A DNA stretch of 64,000 nucleotides from Pedobacter arcticus A12 (GTDB taxonomy: Bacteria; Bacteroidota; Bacteroidia; Sphingobacteriales; Sphingobacteriaceae). The stretch covers positions 525,223 through 589,222 of the forward strand of contig NZ_JH947126.1 in the NCBI RefSeq assembly GCF_000302595.1, written 5' to 3'. The notes under the pieces were generated by a model. That model worked only from the letters and a program-made list of their open reading frames with translations, was not told the origin of the DNA and did no database searches. Below, piece after piece: positions 39,290 through 48,696 of this stretch. Both the position numbers and the translations under genes were made by a program. How positions within the stretch are numbered: position 1 is the first letter of the stretch; every line of letters begins with the position of its first letter.

Positions 39290-39868
39290 ATGAACCCAAA
39301 AGTTGATACACTCTTAAGCAGTACCATAAATTGGAAACCAGAAATGGAGAAACTGAGAACCGTTATTCTTCAATGTGCCTTGGTTGAAGATATAAAATGG
39401 GGACAACCTTGCTACACTTTCAACAATAGTAACGTTGTTTTAATTCACGGTTTTAAAGAATACTGTGCCGTTCTGTTTTTCAAAGGCGCTTTATTGAAAG
39501 ACAATGATAACGTGTTAATTCAGCAGAGTGAGAATGTGCAAGCTGCCCGTCAAATGCGATTTACCAGTTTAGATCAAATCTTAGCCATTGAAAAAACGCT
39601 AAAAACTTATGTTTATGAAGCTATTGAAGTTGAAAAAGCTGGATTAAAAGTTGAACTAAAAAAACACACTGATTTGGTTTTTCCGGCAGAATTTCAAAAC
39701 AAGCTAGACCAAAACATACCGTTAAAAACAGCTTTTGAAGCACTAACACCGGGTAGACAGCGGGCTTACAACCTTTTCTTTTCTCAACCCAAACAAGCCA
39801 AGACCCGTGAAGCAAGAGTTGAAAAAACTATTCCTCAGATTTTGGAAGGAAAGGGTTTGAATGATTAA
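39290..39868 (+). CDS. YdeI/OmpD-associated-like protein (DUF1801 plus YdeI C-terminus)
   Basis: 192 residues. The N-terminal DUF1801 part (about 15-120) has PEMEKLRTVILQC and VEDIKWGQPCYTFNNSNVVLIHGFKEYCAVLFFKGALL, the family's iron-chaperone-like fold of unknown role. The C-terminal part (about 145-190) has ALTPGRQRAYNLFFSQPKQAKTREARVEKTIPQILEGKGLND, the OmdA/YdeI segment. The start is at ATG 39290; residues upstream from 39266 are not conserved-looking and overlap the terminator region. Its stop abuts the stop of the convergent LRR gene with no base between them. Function unknown. Confidence 0.83.
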   Translation: MNPKVDTLLSSTINWKPEMEKLRTVILQCALVEDIKWGQPCYTFNNSNVVLIHGFKEYCAVLFFKGALLKDNDNVLIQQSENVQAARQMRFTSLDQILAIEKTLKTYVYEAIEVEKAGLKVELKKHTDLVFPAEFQNKLDQNIPLKTAFEALTPGRQRAYNLFFSQPKQAKTREARVEKTIPQILEGKGLND

Positions 39869-42010
39869 CTACTCAATAACCAATCTACCATATTGCGTTC
39901 TCACTTGGTTATAAATCTTTTTATCCGCTATTTGGTTATTGTAGAAAGTAAACTCTGATATATGATGACTTTTCAACAATTCAGGTGGGATTTCGCTTAG
40001 TAAATTCCCATTTAAATTTAAGCTTTTTAGTTTCGGGAGTTTAGCTAAACCAGCTGGTAAAATGCTTATTTTATTATTAGACAAGTCCAAAACTTCTAAA
40101 TTCTTCAGTTCATTAATATCAGCAGGAATTTTTGAAATTGAATTTCTCCCAAAACTTAAAAATTTAAGATTTTCCAATGCGCAGATTTCCTCGGGGAAAA
40201 CTTTTATTTTATTCATCGCAAGATTTAAGGATTTAAGATTTTTCATCTTACCGAGATTAACGTTGATGTTGTTCAATCTGGCATGAACCATGGATATTAT
40301 TTTAAGCCCACTGCAATCTTTAATTCCATCAGGTATAGATGTTATTTTTGAACCGGATAAATTCAATTCTTCCAAAGTTTTTAGATTTCCAATATTTTCA
40401 GGTATGGCGGTTAAATTGGTGTCTAAAACAAAATTTATCCCAAATCGATAAAATGGGAATGCCATTTCGTTTGACGCTACATAAATTGGTTTGTTGTAGT
40501 TTAAAAATGAACCACAAAGTGCATTAAAAGCTATATTCGGGTTCTTACTGACATTAATCCCTATTAAAGAACTTAGTTTAGAAACCTCTGGAGATATTTT
40601 ATCGATCTTATTATTGCTTAAATCCAGCGATTTCAACTTTGTCAAATATTTAATATCGTCAGGAATTTCTTGAATCTGATTACCTCTTAAATTCAAATAA
40701 GTTAAATTAGTAAAGCTAAAAACAGATTTAGGGATTTGTCTCAATCCTCTATATGTCAAACTTAGTCCTTTCAACTTCGGAAAATTCAATAACAAATTGT
40801 AACTATAGCCTTTTACTTTATATGGAACATCAAGGCTTTCTAAATTACTCAGTTTTGTGACGGAACTCGGAATTTCTTTAATCTTTGTATCTCCAAAATC
40901 CAAACGCTTTAATTTTGTTAGTGTTGTAAGTTCATCAGTAAAACTTTCTATTGGGTTACTGTATACATCAAAATCTTCCAGATTCTTCAAATCTCCAATT
41001 TCTTTCGGAATTTCTTTAATCAAATTATTTCTAAGGAACAATGACTTTAAGGATGTCATTCTAAAAAACACTTCTGGTATTTCCTCTACATTGCAACGAC
41101 TTAAATCTATGCTTTCCAAATTTTTCAAATGAGAAAATTCAACCGGAAAAAAGTCTTTCTCAAACACCAACTTTTCGTTAGAAATCCCAAATCTCAGTTT
41201 TTTTAAATTCTTTAACTCACAAAATTGTTTTGGAATAATTAAACCATAAAATTTGCTAAGCGTTAATTCTTCAAGTGAATTAAGTCGATTAATATCATCA
41301 GGTAATCGAATATAACTAAACAGTAAGTTAAGCTTCTTAAGCTTCGCTAGTTTATACAAGATTTTCGGGAATACTGTAAACTTATTGGCTCGCAAATTAA
41401 TATCCTCCAAATTATTTAACAGCCCAAACTCCTTAGGAAATTCTGAAATATTGTTATTATATAAGTTAAGTACTTTTAAATTTCGTAGTTTACCTATCAA
41501 AAAGGAGATTTCATTGATACCTAAACTTGGTAATATCAACTCTTCTAGCGAAGTTTCATCATAAATTTCTCTAGGTATTCTACTCATCGTCAATCTGTAC
41601 TCACCACCCCAACTCTCCCTAATTGCAAAATATTTCAATCCCTTTAAAGAAAAAACATCTTTAACCCGGTCAAATTTATAATAGTTCAATTCCACTCCCT
41701 TTATTTTACTCCTAAGTGAAACGGGAATCTGCCCTAAAGAATCAACCGAAACACGCAAATCTGTAAGCAGCGTAAGTGAGTTTAATAGCTTTTCTTCTTT
41801 ATATAAATCTACCTGCGAGTTGTCCAATAAATTTAAATAAGTGATTTTTCTGTTTCTGAAAGAATCTACAGGTAAATCTTTCAATCTTAAACCTCGTAGG
41901 TCTAAGCTATCTGAACTAGGAAAAATTCGAACTTGTTCGTTAACAGAATTGCGGTTGAATTTGCACCCTAAAAGACTGATAATCAGCAAAAATAATATAG
42001 GTAAATTCAT
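39869..42010 (-). CDS. Leucine-rich-repeat lipoprotein
   Basis: 713 residues. The signal peptide ends in LLGC, with lipidated Cys16. From about residue 35 to the end the sequence is a string of about 25-28 leucine-rich repeats of 22-24 residues, for example NLRGNQIQEIPDDIKYLTKLKS-type units with the LxxLxLxxN core and frequent IP. The repeats are broken near residues 480-520, where a CGSFLNYNKPIYVASNEMAFPFYRFG insertion occurs. Such a solenoid is a binding surface, here probably anchored in the envelope. The ligand is unknown. Monocistronic; not a typical PUL or adhesin neighbour. Confidence 0.88.
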   Translation of the reverse strand: MNLPILFLLIISLLGCKFNRNSVNEQVRIFPSSDSLDLRGLRLKDLPVDSFRNRKITYLNLLDNSQVDLYKEEKLLNSLTLLTDLRVSVDSLGQIPVSLRSKIKGVELNYYKFDRVKDVFSLKGLKYFAIRESWGGEYRLTMSRIPREIYDETSLEELILPSLGINEISFLIGKLRNLKVLNLYNNNISEFPKEFGLLNNLEDINLRANKFTVFPKILYKLAKLKKLNLLFSYIRLPDDINRLNSLEELTLSKFYGLIIPKQFCELKNLKKLRFGISNEKLVFEKDFFPVEFSHLKNLESIDLSRCNVEEIPEVFFRMTSLKSLFLRNNLIKEIPKEIGDLKNLEDFDVYSNPIESFTDELTTLTKLKRLDFGDTKIKEIPSSVTKLSNLESLDVPYKVKGYSYNLLLNFPKLKGLSLTYRGLRQIPKSVFSFTNLTYLNLRGNQIQEIPDDIKYLTKLKSLDLSNNKIDKISPEVSKLSSLIGINVSKNPNIAFNALCGSFLNYNKPIYVASNEMAFPFYRFGINFVLDTNLTAIPENIGNLKTLEELNLSGSKITSIPDGIKDCSGLKIISMVHARLNNINVNLGKMKNLKSLNLAMNKIKVFPEEICALENLKFLSFGRNSISKIPADINELKNLEVLDLSNNKISILPAGLAKLPKLKSLNLNGNLLSEIPPELLKSHHISEFTFYNNQIADKKIYNQVRTQYGRLVIE

Positions 42011-42074
42011 TTGTAAATAGTTGAATTGGCAAGTAAATATAACGGAAAATAGTGATTATTTCTCTGTATCGACC

Positions 42075-43151
42075 TTAATCCGCAACAACCATTTTATCTA
42101 TATAATTCGAATTCATCATACCTAAAACTCCCATGTATTTAAGTTTAAAACTGATTAACCCTCCAACCTTATAGTTTTTCTCGTTTTGGCAAACATCCAC
42201 CACCAACATATCAGAACTTGCTTCAATAATTACAATATCTTCGTCATCAGCAATCAAATACGCCGGGTTACAGTCTAATAATCCGATGTCTAAAATAGCT
42301 CGGTAAGATTTTTTCCCATAATCTTCTTGCGGATAGCTAGGTGTTTCACCCGATACATTAAAGCCTTGGTTACCGTTGGGAATCTTTGGTTTTTCGTACA
42401 ACTCTATAATTTCTGCATAAAGTTTGAAAACATCATCGTTCATACCTACAATGGTTCGGTTGGTAAATAAATCCAGACCAAAAAACAACACCTCTCCTAC
42501 TCTAAAATGGTTAATCTGCTTGGGCAATTGCTCTTTGATCAGCAACGGTACGGTAACACTTGTACCACCAGAAACCCAAGGAATTTCGATATCAAACTTT
42601 GCTTCGATCAACTGTTTATAAAGGCAAAGCTGAATCAACTTATCCTGTGATGGCATTATCCCGTTAAGACAATTCAAATTTGTACCCAAACCCACAATAT
42701 TGATATTTGGCAAATGGATAATCTGCTCATAAAATTCCATCAGATGCTCTCCCACAACACCTTCACGTAAATCGCCCATCTCAATCATGATGATTATTTT
42801 ATGGACTTTCCCTTGCTTCACGCCTTCGTCGCTCAACATCTCAATCGTAAAATAGTCTGTATTAAAACTAACATCTGCAAATTTTATAATGCTAGAAATG
42901 CTACGTTTTGCGGGAGGCTTGATATAAACAGTTTGAGCATTTGGAGCTACCTGTTTAATCATCTTTAAATTACTGATGCGGGTATCATGAAACTCTTTAA
43001 CACCCAAACGTACCAATTCTTCTAGGTAAAGGCGGTTTCCACAAAGCACTTTAGAAACTACACCCCATTCAATTTCATTTTCTTTAAACCAACTTTGCAA
43101 CATATTATAGTTGTGTTGCAGTTTGCTTCTATATAAATTAATATAAGCCAT
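42075..43151 (-). CDS. Fold-type III PLP enzyme, alanine/ornithine-racemase-like
   Basis: 358 residues. An alanine-racemase N-terminal TIM barrel: IEWGVVSKVLCGNRLYLEELVRLGVKEFHDTRISNL gives PLP-lysine Lys34. MIEMGDLREGV, VGLGTNLNCLNGIMPSQDKL, IPWVSGGTSVTVPLL and FRVGEVLFFG follow in the order seen in ornithine-racemase-like proteins (Orr family). The C-terminal beta domain (about 240-355) is present. It could be an amino-acid racemase acting on ornithine, lysine or a related residue. Lone gene, so context does not identify the substrate. Not the cell-wall Alr: length and the C-terminal part differ. Confidence 0.75.
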   Translation of the reverse strand: MAYINLYRSKLQHNYNMLQSWFKENEIEWGVVSKVLCGNRLYLEELVRLGVKEFHDTRISNLKMIKQVAPNAQTVYIKPPAKRSISSIIKFADVSFNTDYFTIEMLSDEGVKQGKVHKIIIMIEMGDLREGVVGEHLMEFYEQIIHLPNINIVGLGTNLNCLNGIMPSQDKLIQLCLYKQLIEAKFDIEIPWVSGGTSVTVPLLIKEQLPKQINHFRVGEVLFFGLDLFTNRTIVGMNDDVFKLYAEIIELYEKPKIPNGNQGFNVSGETPSYPQEDYGKKSYRAILDIGLLDCNPAYLIADDEDIVIIEASSDMLVVDVCQNEKNYKVGGLISFKLKYMGVLGMMNSNYIDKMVVAD

Positions 43152-43280
43152 TAATTTTTTGATCTATTTTTTTGGGTAAGATTTTTCAACCACATACGCA
43201 ACCAGTCAATTTTACAAGAAAGACTTTTTTAGGTAAAGTGATTTTTATAGAACCTACTATATAAACGTTCTTACGATTTT

Positions 43281-43709
43281 CTAACGTTGCAAGCGCATTT
43301 CTAAATACTTATTGGTAAAACCTAAACGCTCGTAAAGTTTTTTAGCTGGGTTATCTGCCTCTACATGTAATGCGACACTCCCTTTTGCATGGTCTAAGGC
43401 TTTTTGCATCAACAGTTTCCCAACACCTTTACCTCTTTGGCTGGCATCAACCGCTATGTAAACCAAAATATTTTCTGGAATATAGCCATCCATACCTGTC
43501 TCATTTAAAACAGTTGCGCCAATAAGTGCATGATCTTCAATGGCTACCGCGATAAATCCACCTTTGTTAAACACATAAGCAATACATTTTAATATATCCT
43601 CTTTTTTATCACCATAATGTTCTAAGTGAAGCTCTAAAAAGCCAGCAATCCTATCATTGGTGAAGATTTTGTCTTCTCCGCTGGTTTTATCTATAATTCT
43701 AAATTCCAT
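43281..43709 (-). CDS. GNAT-family N-acetyltransferase
   Basis: 142 residues, one GNAT domain. VYIAVDASQRGKGVGKLLMQKALDHAK is motif A with the acetyl-CoA pyrophosphate loop (QRGKGVG), and LHVEADNPAKKLYERLGFTNKYLEMRL is motif B with the usual C-terminal strand. The substrate cannot be inferred. It is 129 bases downstream of nothing on its own strand and precedes the racemase-like gene by a similar distance, so the two may or may not be co-transcribed. Confidence 0.88.
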   Translation of the reverse strand: MEFRIIDKTSGEDKIFTNDRIAGFLELHLEHYGDKKEDILKCIAYVFNKGGFIAVAIEDHALIGATVLNETGMDGYIPENILVYIAVDASQRGKGVGKLLMQKALDHAKGSVALHVEADNPAKKLYERLGFTNKYLEMRLQR

Positions 43710-43948
43710 TTTTTACATTTTAAAACCGCTATCGTTATTCCAACACACTGCTATTCTATTTCCATCGACATAAAAACAAAATCAGCTAAAAACTGCTTCG
43801 AGTGCACATCCAAACAATAAATCGATTATTATTAAAAGAAAGATGCCTTACTGAATACTCAGGCATGAAAGTCTTCAAATTTAAGAAAATAATTTAATTA
43901 TTAATTACTAAACATCAAAATAATGCTACACAGAGCGGTTTCTACTAA

Positions 43949-43963
43949 AAACTAATCCATAAT
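43949..43963 (+). repeat. 15-bp repeat before the antiporter gene (copy 1)
   Basis: AAACTAATCCATAAT, 45 bases before the antiporter ATG. An identical copy is at 45341-45355 before mreC, 67 bases from that start. The surrounding 60 bases are weakly similar too. The rest of 43710-44007 shows no gene. Confidence 0.55.
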
Positions 43964-44007
43964 CACAAAATTCATTTATATTTATCCATTAAAGGTTTGC
44001 TTAATTT

Positions 44008-45189
44008 ATGACGACATATACCATACTCATTATACTTAGTGGATTAGTTATTTTCTCATATCTTTTTGATATGATTGCTAAAAAAACTAAAGTACCATCG
44101 GTTTTACTTTTGCTTTTTTTGGGTATCGGGTTAAAACAGGTTGTTACCTATTTCAAAATTGAAACATTTGATTTTTTAACAATCTTACCTACATTGGGTA
44201 CTGTCGGGCTGATATTGATCGTTTTTGAGGGTGCCTTAGATTTAAAGTACGATAAGGAAAAAAATAAACTGATTAAAAAAACCTTATTCTCTGCCGTTAC
44301 AATATTGCTTTTAACAACCGTAGCAATTACCTTTATTTTACACGAACTTACTGGGAACACCTATTACTTATGCTTCGTAAATGCAATTCCTTTTAGTGTA
44401 ATTAGTTCTGCAATAGCCATACCGTCCGCCGCCAATATTAACAGAAAGGATCGAGAATTTGTGATTTACGAGTCTTCCTTTTCTGATATAGCTGGAATTA
44501 TTTTATTCAATTTTGCGATAAGCAACGACAGTTTTCACGTCTCGGCATTTGCATCATTAGGAGCGGAATTGGTGATGATTTTTCTATTTGCTTCCGTTTC
44601 TTGTTTGCTATTGCTTTACCTAATTGGTAAAATAAGCCACAACATAAAATTCTTCCTAATTATCTCTATTTTGATATTGGTGTACGCAATTGGGCAAAGT
44701 TACCATCTTTCTGCACTGATTATTGTTTTAGCATTTGGCTTGTTTTTAAATAACTCTGACGAGATCAGGATACCAATTTTTAGAAAATACTTTATCTATC
44801 CTAATCTCTCTAAAGATCTAGTGCAACTGCACCAATTATCTGCAGAAAGTGCGTTTTTAATGCGGACATTCTTTTTTGTAATATTCGGTTTTACCATTGT
44901 AATTGATCAATTTCAAGACATCACTTTACTACAGTATGGCTTATTAATTTTAGTAGCTACCTATCTAATACGCCTACTATATTTAAAATTTGTAGCCAAA
45001 ATGCCAATAAGTCCAACGTTATTCATCACGCCAAGGGGCTTAATTAGCATATTGTTATTTTATAACTTACCGAAAGAAATGCGAATCAATGGTGTTGAAA
45101 CCGGGCTATTATTTCTCATGATTTTAGCCACCAGCATTATTATGAGTGTGGGTTTATTGGGTGCAAAAAAAGAAAAACAGGTAGTTTAG
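44008..45189 (+). CDS. Cation/proton antiporter, CPA superfamily (NhaP/NhaK-like)
   Basis: 393 residues, almost entirely membrane-embedded (about 11-12 helices). VPSVLLLLFLGIGLKQV (helix 2), LPTLGTVGLILIVFEGALDL (helix 3) and FSVISSAIAIPSAANINRKDREFVIYESSFSDIAGIILFNF (helices 4-5, with the ESSFSD block carrying the conserved Asp) match the CPA1 Na+/H+ exchangers, though the protein is shorter than most. There is no cytoplasmic TrkA or UspA domain. It is flanked by the 15-bp repeat shared with the mreC upstream region. NhaA at 55.9 kb is a second, unrelated antiporter in this window. Confidence 0.82.
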   Translation: MTTYTILIILSGLVIFSYLFDMIAKKTKVPSVLLLLFLGIGLKQVVTYFKIETFDFLTILPTLGTVGLILIVFEGALDLKYDKEKNKLIKKTLFSAVTILLLTTVAITFILHELTGNTYYLCFVNAIPFSVISSAIAIPSAANINRKDREFVIYESSFSDIAGIILFNFAISNDSFHVSAFASLGAELVMIFLFASVSCLLLLYLIGKISHNIKFFLIISILILVYAIGQSYHLSALIIVLAFGLFLNNSDEIRIPIFRKYFIYPNLSKDLVQLHQLSAESAFLMRTFFFVIFGFTIVIDQFQDITLLQYGLLILVATYLIRLLYLKFVAKMPISPTLFITPRGLISILLFYNLPKEMRINGVETGLLFLMILATSIIMSVGLLGAKKEKQVV

Positions 45190-45340
45190 GGTAAGAAATT
45201 GAATCAAACCAATTCTTGCATTTTTCTAATCATATGTATTTTCATATCTTTGAACACATCGATATAAACGCTTATTTTTATGGAGATGATTACACGCCAA
45301 CACACATAATATTACGATGCTTCGCAATAAAAGCCACCAT

Positions 45341-45355
45341 AAACTAATCCATAAT
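45341..45355 (+). repeat. 15-bp repeat before mreC (copy 2)
   Basis: AAACTAATCCATAAT, identical to 43949-43963. The copies flank the antiporter gene as direct repeats 1.39 kb apart. The remaining 45190-45421 holds no gene or clear promoter. Confidence 0.55.
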
Positions 45356-45421
45356 TGCAATTTGCTTAGTATTTATAACGTTTTAAAACCTTCTTACTAA
45401 TATCATATTTAGCAAAAAACT

Positions 45422-46261
45422 ATGTTAAATCTTTGGAGGTTCATTAACAAATACAACGCTTTTTTCTTTCTAATTATCTATTTAACCATTTCGTTTATAT
45501 TACTTATTCGTAATAACGATTTTCAACGAGCAAGTACTTTTAATACCTCCAATCAGATTGTGGGCAGTATTTACCAGGAAGTTAATTCCGTAAATAAATA
45601 CCTAGATCTTAATTTGGTTAACGATAGCCTTGCACAAGAGAATATTAGGTTAAGAAATCAGCTTAAATCTTCTTTTTTAGATGATAGCATCGTCACCAAG
45701 CTGGTAACCGACACAGTGCATCGCGTAAAATATGAGTATATTTTAGCCGAGGTCATCAATAAATCCATCACCTCGAGAAATAATTACATCACGATAAACC
45801 GTGGTTCTAGAGAGGGTATTAAAAAGGGAATGGGTGTTATTGGCCCCAGTGGCGTTGTAGGTATTGTTTGGAATGTATCAGAGAATTTCGCGTCTATCCA
45901 GTCTATTTTACATGAGGATACCCGAATTACTTCGTCAATTGAAGGTACACCATATTTTGGGCCCCTGATTTGGGAAGGAAAAGATCCTAGCACTGTAACA
46001 CTAACTGACATACCTAACCAATTAGATTTAAAACCTAAAGCGAGAGTGATTACATCTGGTTTAGGTGTTATTTTTCCAAAAGGAATATTAATTGGAACTG
46101 TTTTGAAATCGGGTGTTAAAGGTGGCGGAAGCTTTTTAGATATTTCGGTAAAACTGGCGACTAACTTTTACGCATTACAATACGTTTACGTGATAAAAAA
46201 CAACTTTCAAACAGAGCAGGAAGTATTAGAGCAGGCAAATAAGGAGAGCTTAAATGAATAG
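45422..46261 (+). CDS. mreC: Rod shape-determining protein MreC
   Basis: 279 residues. One N-terminal membrane helix (about 11-30, FFFLIIYLTISFILLI), a coiled coil (about 55-85, ending SLAQENIRLRNQL) and the periplasmic double beta-barrel (about 105-265) with ITINRGSREGIKKGMGVIGPSGVVGIVW, the MreC signature. It organises the elongasome and activates PBP2. Its end overlaps mreD by 8 bases. mreB, usually directly upstream, is absent here. Confidence 0.93.
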   Translation: MLNLWRFINKYNAFFFLIIYLTISFILLIRNNDFQRASTFNTSNQIVGSIYQEVNSVNKYLDLNLVNDSLAQENIRLRNQLKSSFLDDSIVTKLVTDTVHRVKYEYILAEVINKSITSRNNYITINRGSREGIKKGMGVIGPSGVVGIVWNVSENFASIQSILHEDTRITSSIEGTPYFGPLIWEGKDPSTVTLTDIPNQLDLKPKARVITSGLGVIFPKGILIGTVLKSGVKGGGSFLDISVKLATNFYALQYVYVIKNNFQTEQEVLEQANKESLNE

Positions 46262-46769
46262 TATCATCAAAAATATCATCCGGTACATTTTATTGGTATT
46301 GATTCAGGTTTTTCTACTTAAAAACACCGTTTTATTTGGGTTAAATACTCCTTACCTGTACATTCTTTTTATTCTTTTATTACCTTTCGAAACTCCAAAC
46401 TGGCTATTGTTCTTCCTTTCTTTTTTGATTGGATTAAACATCGATATTTTCAACGACACGGTTGGTTTACACGCCGCTTCTTGTGTAATTACTGCATTTG
46501 TAAGGGTATCTATTACCAGCATAACGGTGCAAAAAGACAATTACGAAAGTGACCCAGAGCCTACTTTGGCTATAATGGGCTTTCGTTGGTTTTTCTTTTA
46601 TGCATTGGTTTTAACCTTTGTTCACCATTTCTTTCTTTTAAATTTTGAAGTATTTCGTTTTTCAGAAATTCCGGCTACAATAAGCAGGGTATTCCTCAGT
46701 TCTTTATTTACCTTAACTTTGATTTTTATAGCTGAGCTATTATTCTTTAGAAAGAAACAACGTAAATGA
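46254..46769 (+). CDS. mreD: Rod shape-determining protein MreD
   Basis: 171 residues, five to six predicted membrane helices, with LLPFETPNWLLFFLSFLIGLNIDIFNDTVGLHAASCVITAF as the most family-like stretch. MreD is poorly conserved, so the call rests on topology, length and its position between mreC and the PBP2 gene with overlaps at both ends (8 bases and ATGA). Confidence 0.88.
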   Translation: MNSIIKNIIRYILLVLIQVFLLKNTVLFGLNTPYLYILFILLLPFETPNWLLFFLSFLIGLNIDIFNDTVGLHAASCVITAFVRVSITSITVQKDNYESDPEPTLAIMGFRWFFFYALVLTFVHHFFLLNFEVFRFSEIPATISRVFLSSLFTLTLIFIAELLFFRKKQRK

Positions 46770-48691
46770 ACAGTTTTTTTAAGCGTAGATACATTATTCA
46801 AGGCATCTTTATACTTGTCGCCCTAATTTTATTGGGCAAACTGTACTACATTCAGGTTGTTGATGATTCTTATAAACTATCTGCTGATAACAACGTACTC
46901 CGCAAACTCATCATTTACCCAGCTCGTGGAGTTATTTTAGATAGAAATCATAAAATCCTGGTACAAAATGAACCGGTGTACGATTTAATGGTTATCCCAG
47001 GACAAGTAAAGGAAATGGATACCCTTGAATTTTGTAAGCTCATTAAAATCGATAAGTCAGACTTCGATAAAGCTTTCAAAAAAGCAAAGAACTACTCTTT
47101 ATACCGAGCATCTTTATTTCAGAAACAATTGTCTGCTTTAACTTACGCAGCTTTTCAAGAAAAACTTTTCGAATTCCCAGGTTTCTATGTACAAAACAGG
47201 TCGGTAAGGTTTTACCCCGATTCCACCTCTGCGCAGTTTTTAGGTTACATAGGTGAGGTAAACGAAAGAGAGATAGAAAAATTCGATGGCTTTTATAGTC
47301 AGGGAGATTATATCGGTAAAACCGGAATAGAAAAATCATACGAAGAACTACTTAGAGGCCAACGCGGTGTACGTAATATCATGGTTGATGTACACAACCG
47401 TGAACAAGGCAGTTTTTTTGATGGAAAATACGATACCACTGCCGTTTCTGGAGAAAAACTAATCTCATCTTTAGATAAAAAACTACAGATGTACGGCGAA
47501 ATGCTGATGCAGAATAAAATTGGTAGTGTGGTAGCCATTGAGCCCGCAACCGGAGAGATTTTAGCTTCAATAAGTAGTCCAGGCTACAATCCAAACATTA
47601 TGGTGGGCAGGCAAAGGGGAAATAATTATATGAAATTATTGAAAGACCCTTTCAAACCCATGTTTATCCGCCCAATCCAAGCAGAATATCCACCAGGTTC
47701 TATATTTAAAGTAATTAATGCTTTAGTTGCACAACAGTTTGGCCTAATTAGTTCCAATACTTATTATAATTGCCCCGGCGGTTATCGTTATGGCCGACGA
47801 GGTTTTATGGGCTGTACCCACGTACATGGAACCATAAACCTAGCACAATCTATAGAAACTTCGTGTAACACCTATTATGGCTACACTTACGCTCGTATGA
47901 TTGACCAAACCGGTGCTAAACCTGTTAATGCTTATAAAAGATGGCGAGAAGCTGTAATGAAATTTGGGATTGGCGCTACCTTAGACATTGATTTACCAGC
48001 AGAGCGAAAAGGTTTAATACCAACATCAGATTATTACACCAAATCGTTTGGAAACGATAAATGGACATCGGCGTTCAATATTTCCTTATCTATCGGGCAA
48101 GGAGAGCTGGGGATTACACCGCTACAGATGGCAAACGTAACTGCTATTATAGCAAATCGAGGGTTTTATTACAAACCCCATTTGATTAAAGCAATTGGCG
48201 ACAAACAGATTATTAAAGAAGAATATACCAAAAAGAATTCTGCAGGTGTAGATACAAAATATTTTGACGCAGTTATTGAAGGGATGAGCCGTGTGGTTAA
48301 CGTACCTAACGGAACGGCTTATAATGCCAGAATCAACGACATTGAGGTTTGTGGAAAAACAGGAACTGTACAAAACCCCCATGGAGAAAACCACTCGGTT
48401 TTTATAGCATTTGCACCGAGGATAAACCCAAAAATCGCAATCGCTGTAGTAGTAGAAAATGCTGGCTATGGTTCTACATGGTCTGCTCCTATTGCCAGTT
48501 TAATCATTGAAAAATATTTGAGAGATTCAATCAGCAGGCCAAAATATTATACCGATAGGTTGGTACATGCAAACCTTTTACCGGGGCAAAAGAAACTTTA
48601 CGTACGTCCGGGTGTAAAACCAGACACCACTAAAAGCAACCGTATCCTTGTACAACCTGCAACATTACCAGAAAATAAAAAATCATTGTAA
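46766..48691 (+). CDS. mrdA: Penicillin-binding protein 2, elongation transpeptidase
   Basis: 641 residues. N-terminal membrane anchor (about 8-30), pedestal/dimerisation domain beginning IIYPARGVILDRN, then the transpeptidase domain with YPPGSIFK (SxxK, Ser312 and Lys315), SCN (SxN) in ETSCNTYYGY, and VCGKTGT (KTGT) in the expected order. It cross-links peptidoglycan during side-wall growth with RodA as glycosyltransferase partner. Start at ATG 46766 overlapping the mreD stop. It is the target of amdinocillin-type beta-lactams by family. Confidence 0.95.
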   Translation: MNSFFKRRYIIQGIFILVALILLGKLYYIQVVDDSYKLSADNNVLRKLIIYPARGVILDRNHKILVQNEPVYDLMVIPGQVKEMDTLEFCKLIKIDKSDFDKAFKKAKNYSLYRASLFQKQLSALTYAAFQEKLFEFPGFYVQNRSVRFYPDSTSAQFLGYIGEVNEREIEKFDGFYSQGDYIGKTGIEKSYEELLRGQRGVRNIMVDVHNREQGSFFDGKYDTTAVSGEKLISSLDKKLQMYGEMLMQNKIGSVVAIEPATGEILASISSPGYNPNIMVGRQRGNNYMKLLKDPFKPMFIRPIQAEYPPGSIFKVINALVAQQFGLISSNTYYNCPGGYRYGRRGFMGCTHVHGTINLAQSIETSCNTYYGYTYARMIDQTGAKPVNAYKRWREAVMKFGIGATLDIDLPAERKGLIPTSDYYTKSFGNDKWTSAFNISLSIGQGELGITPLQMANVTAIIANRGFYYKPHLIKAIGDKQIIKEEYTKKNSAGVDTKYFDAVIEGMSRVVNVPNGTAYNARINDIEVCGKTGTVQNPHGENHSVFIAFAPRINPKIAIAVVVENAGYGSTWSAPIASLIIEKYLRDSISRPKYYTDRLVHANLLPGQKKLYVRPGVKPDTTKSNRILVQPATLPENKKSL

Positions 48692-48696
48692 AGAAA

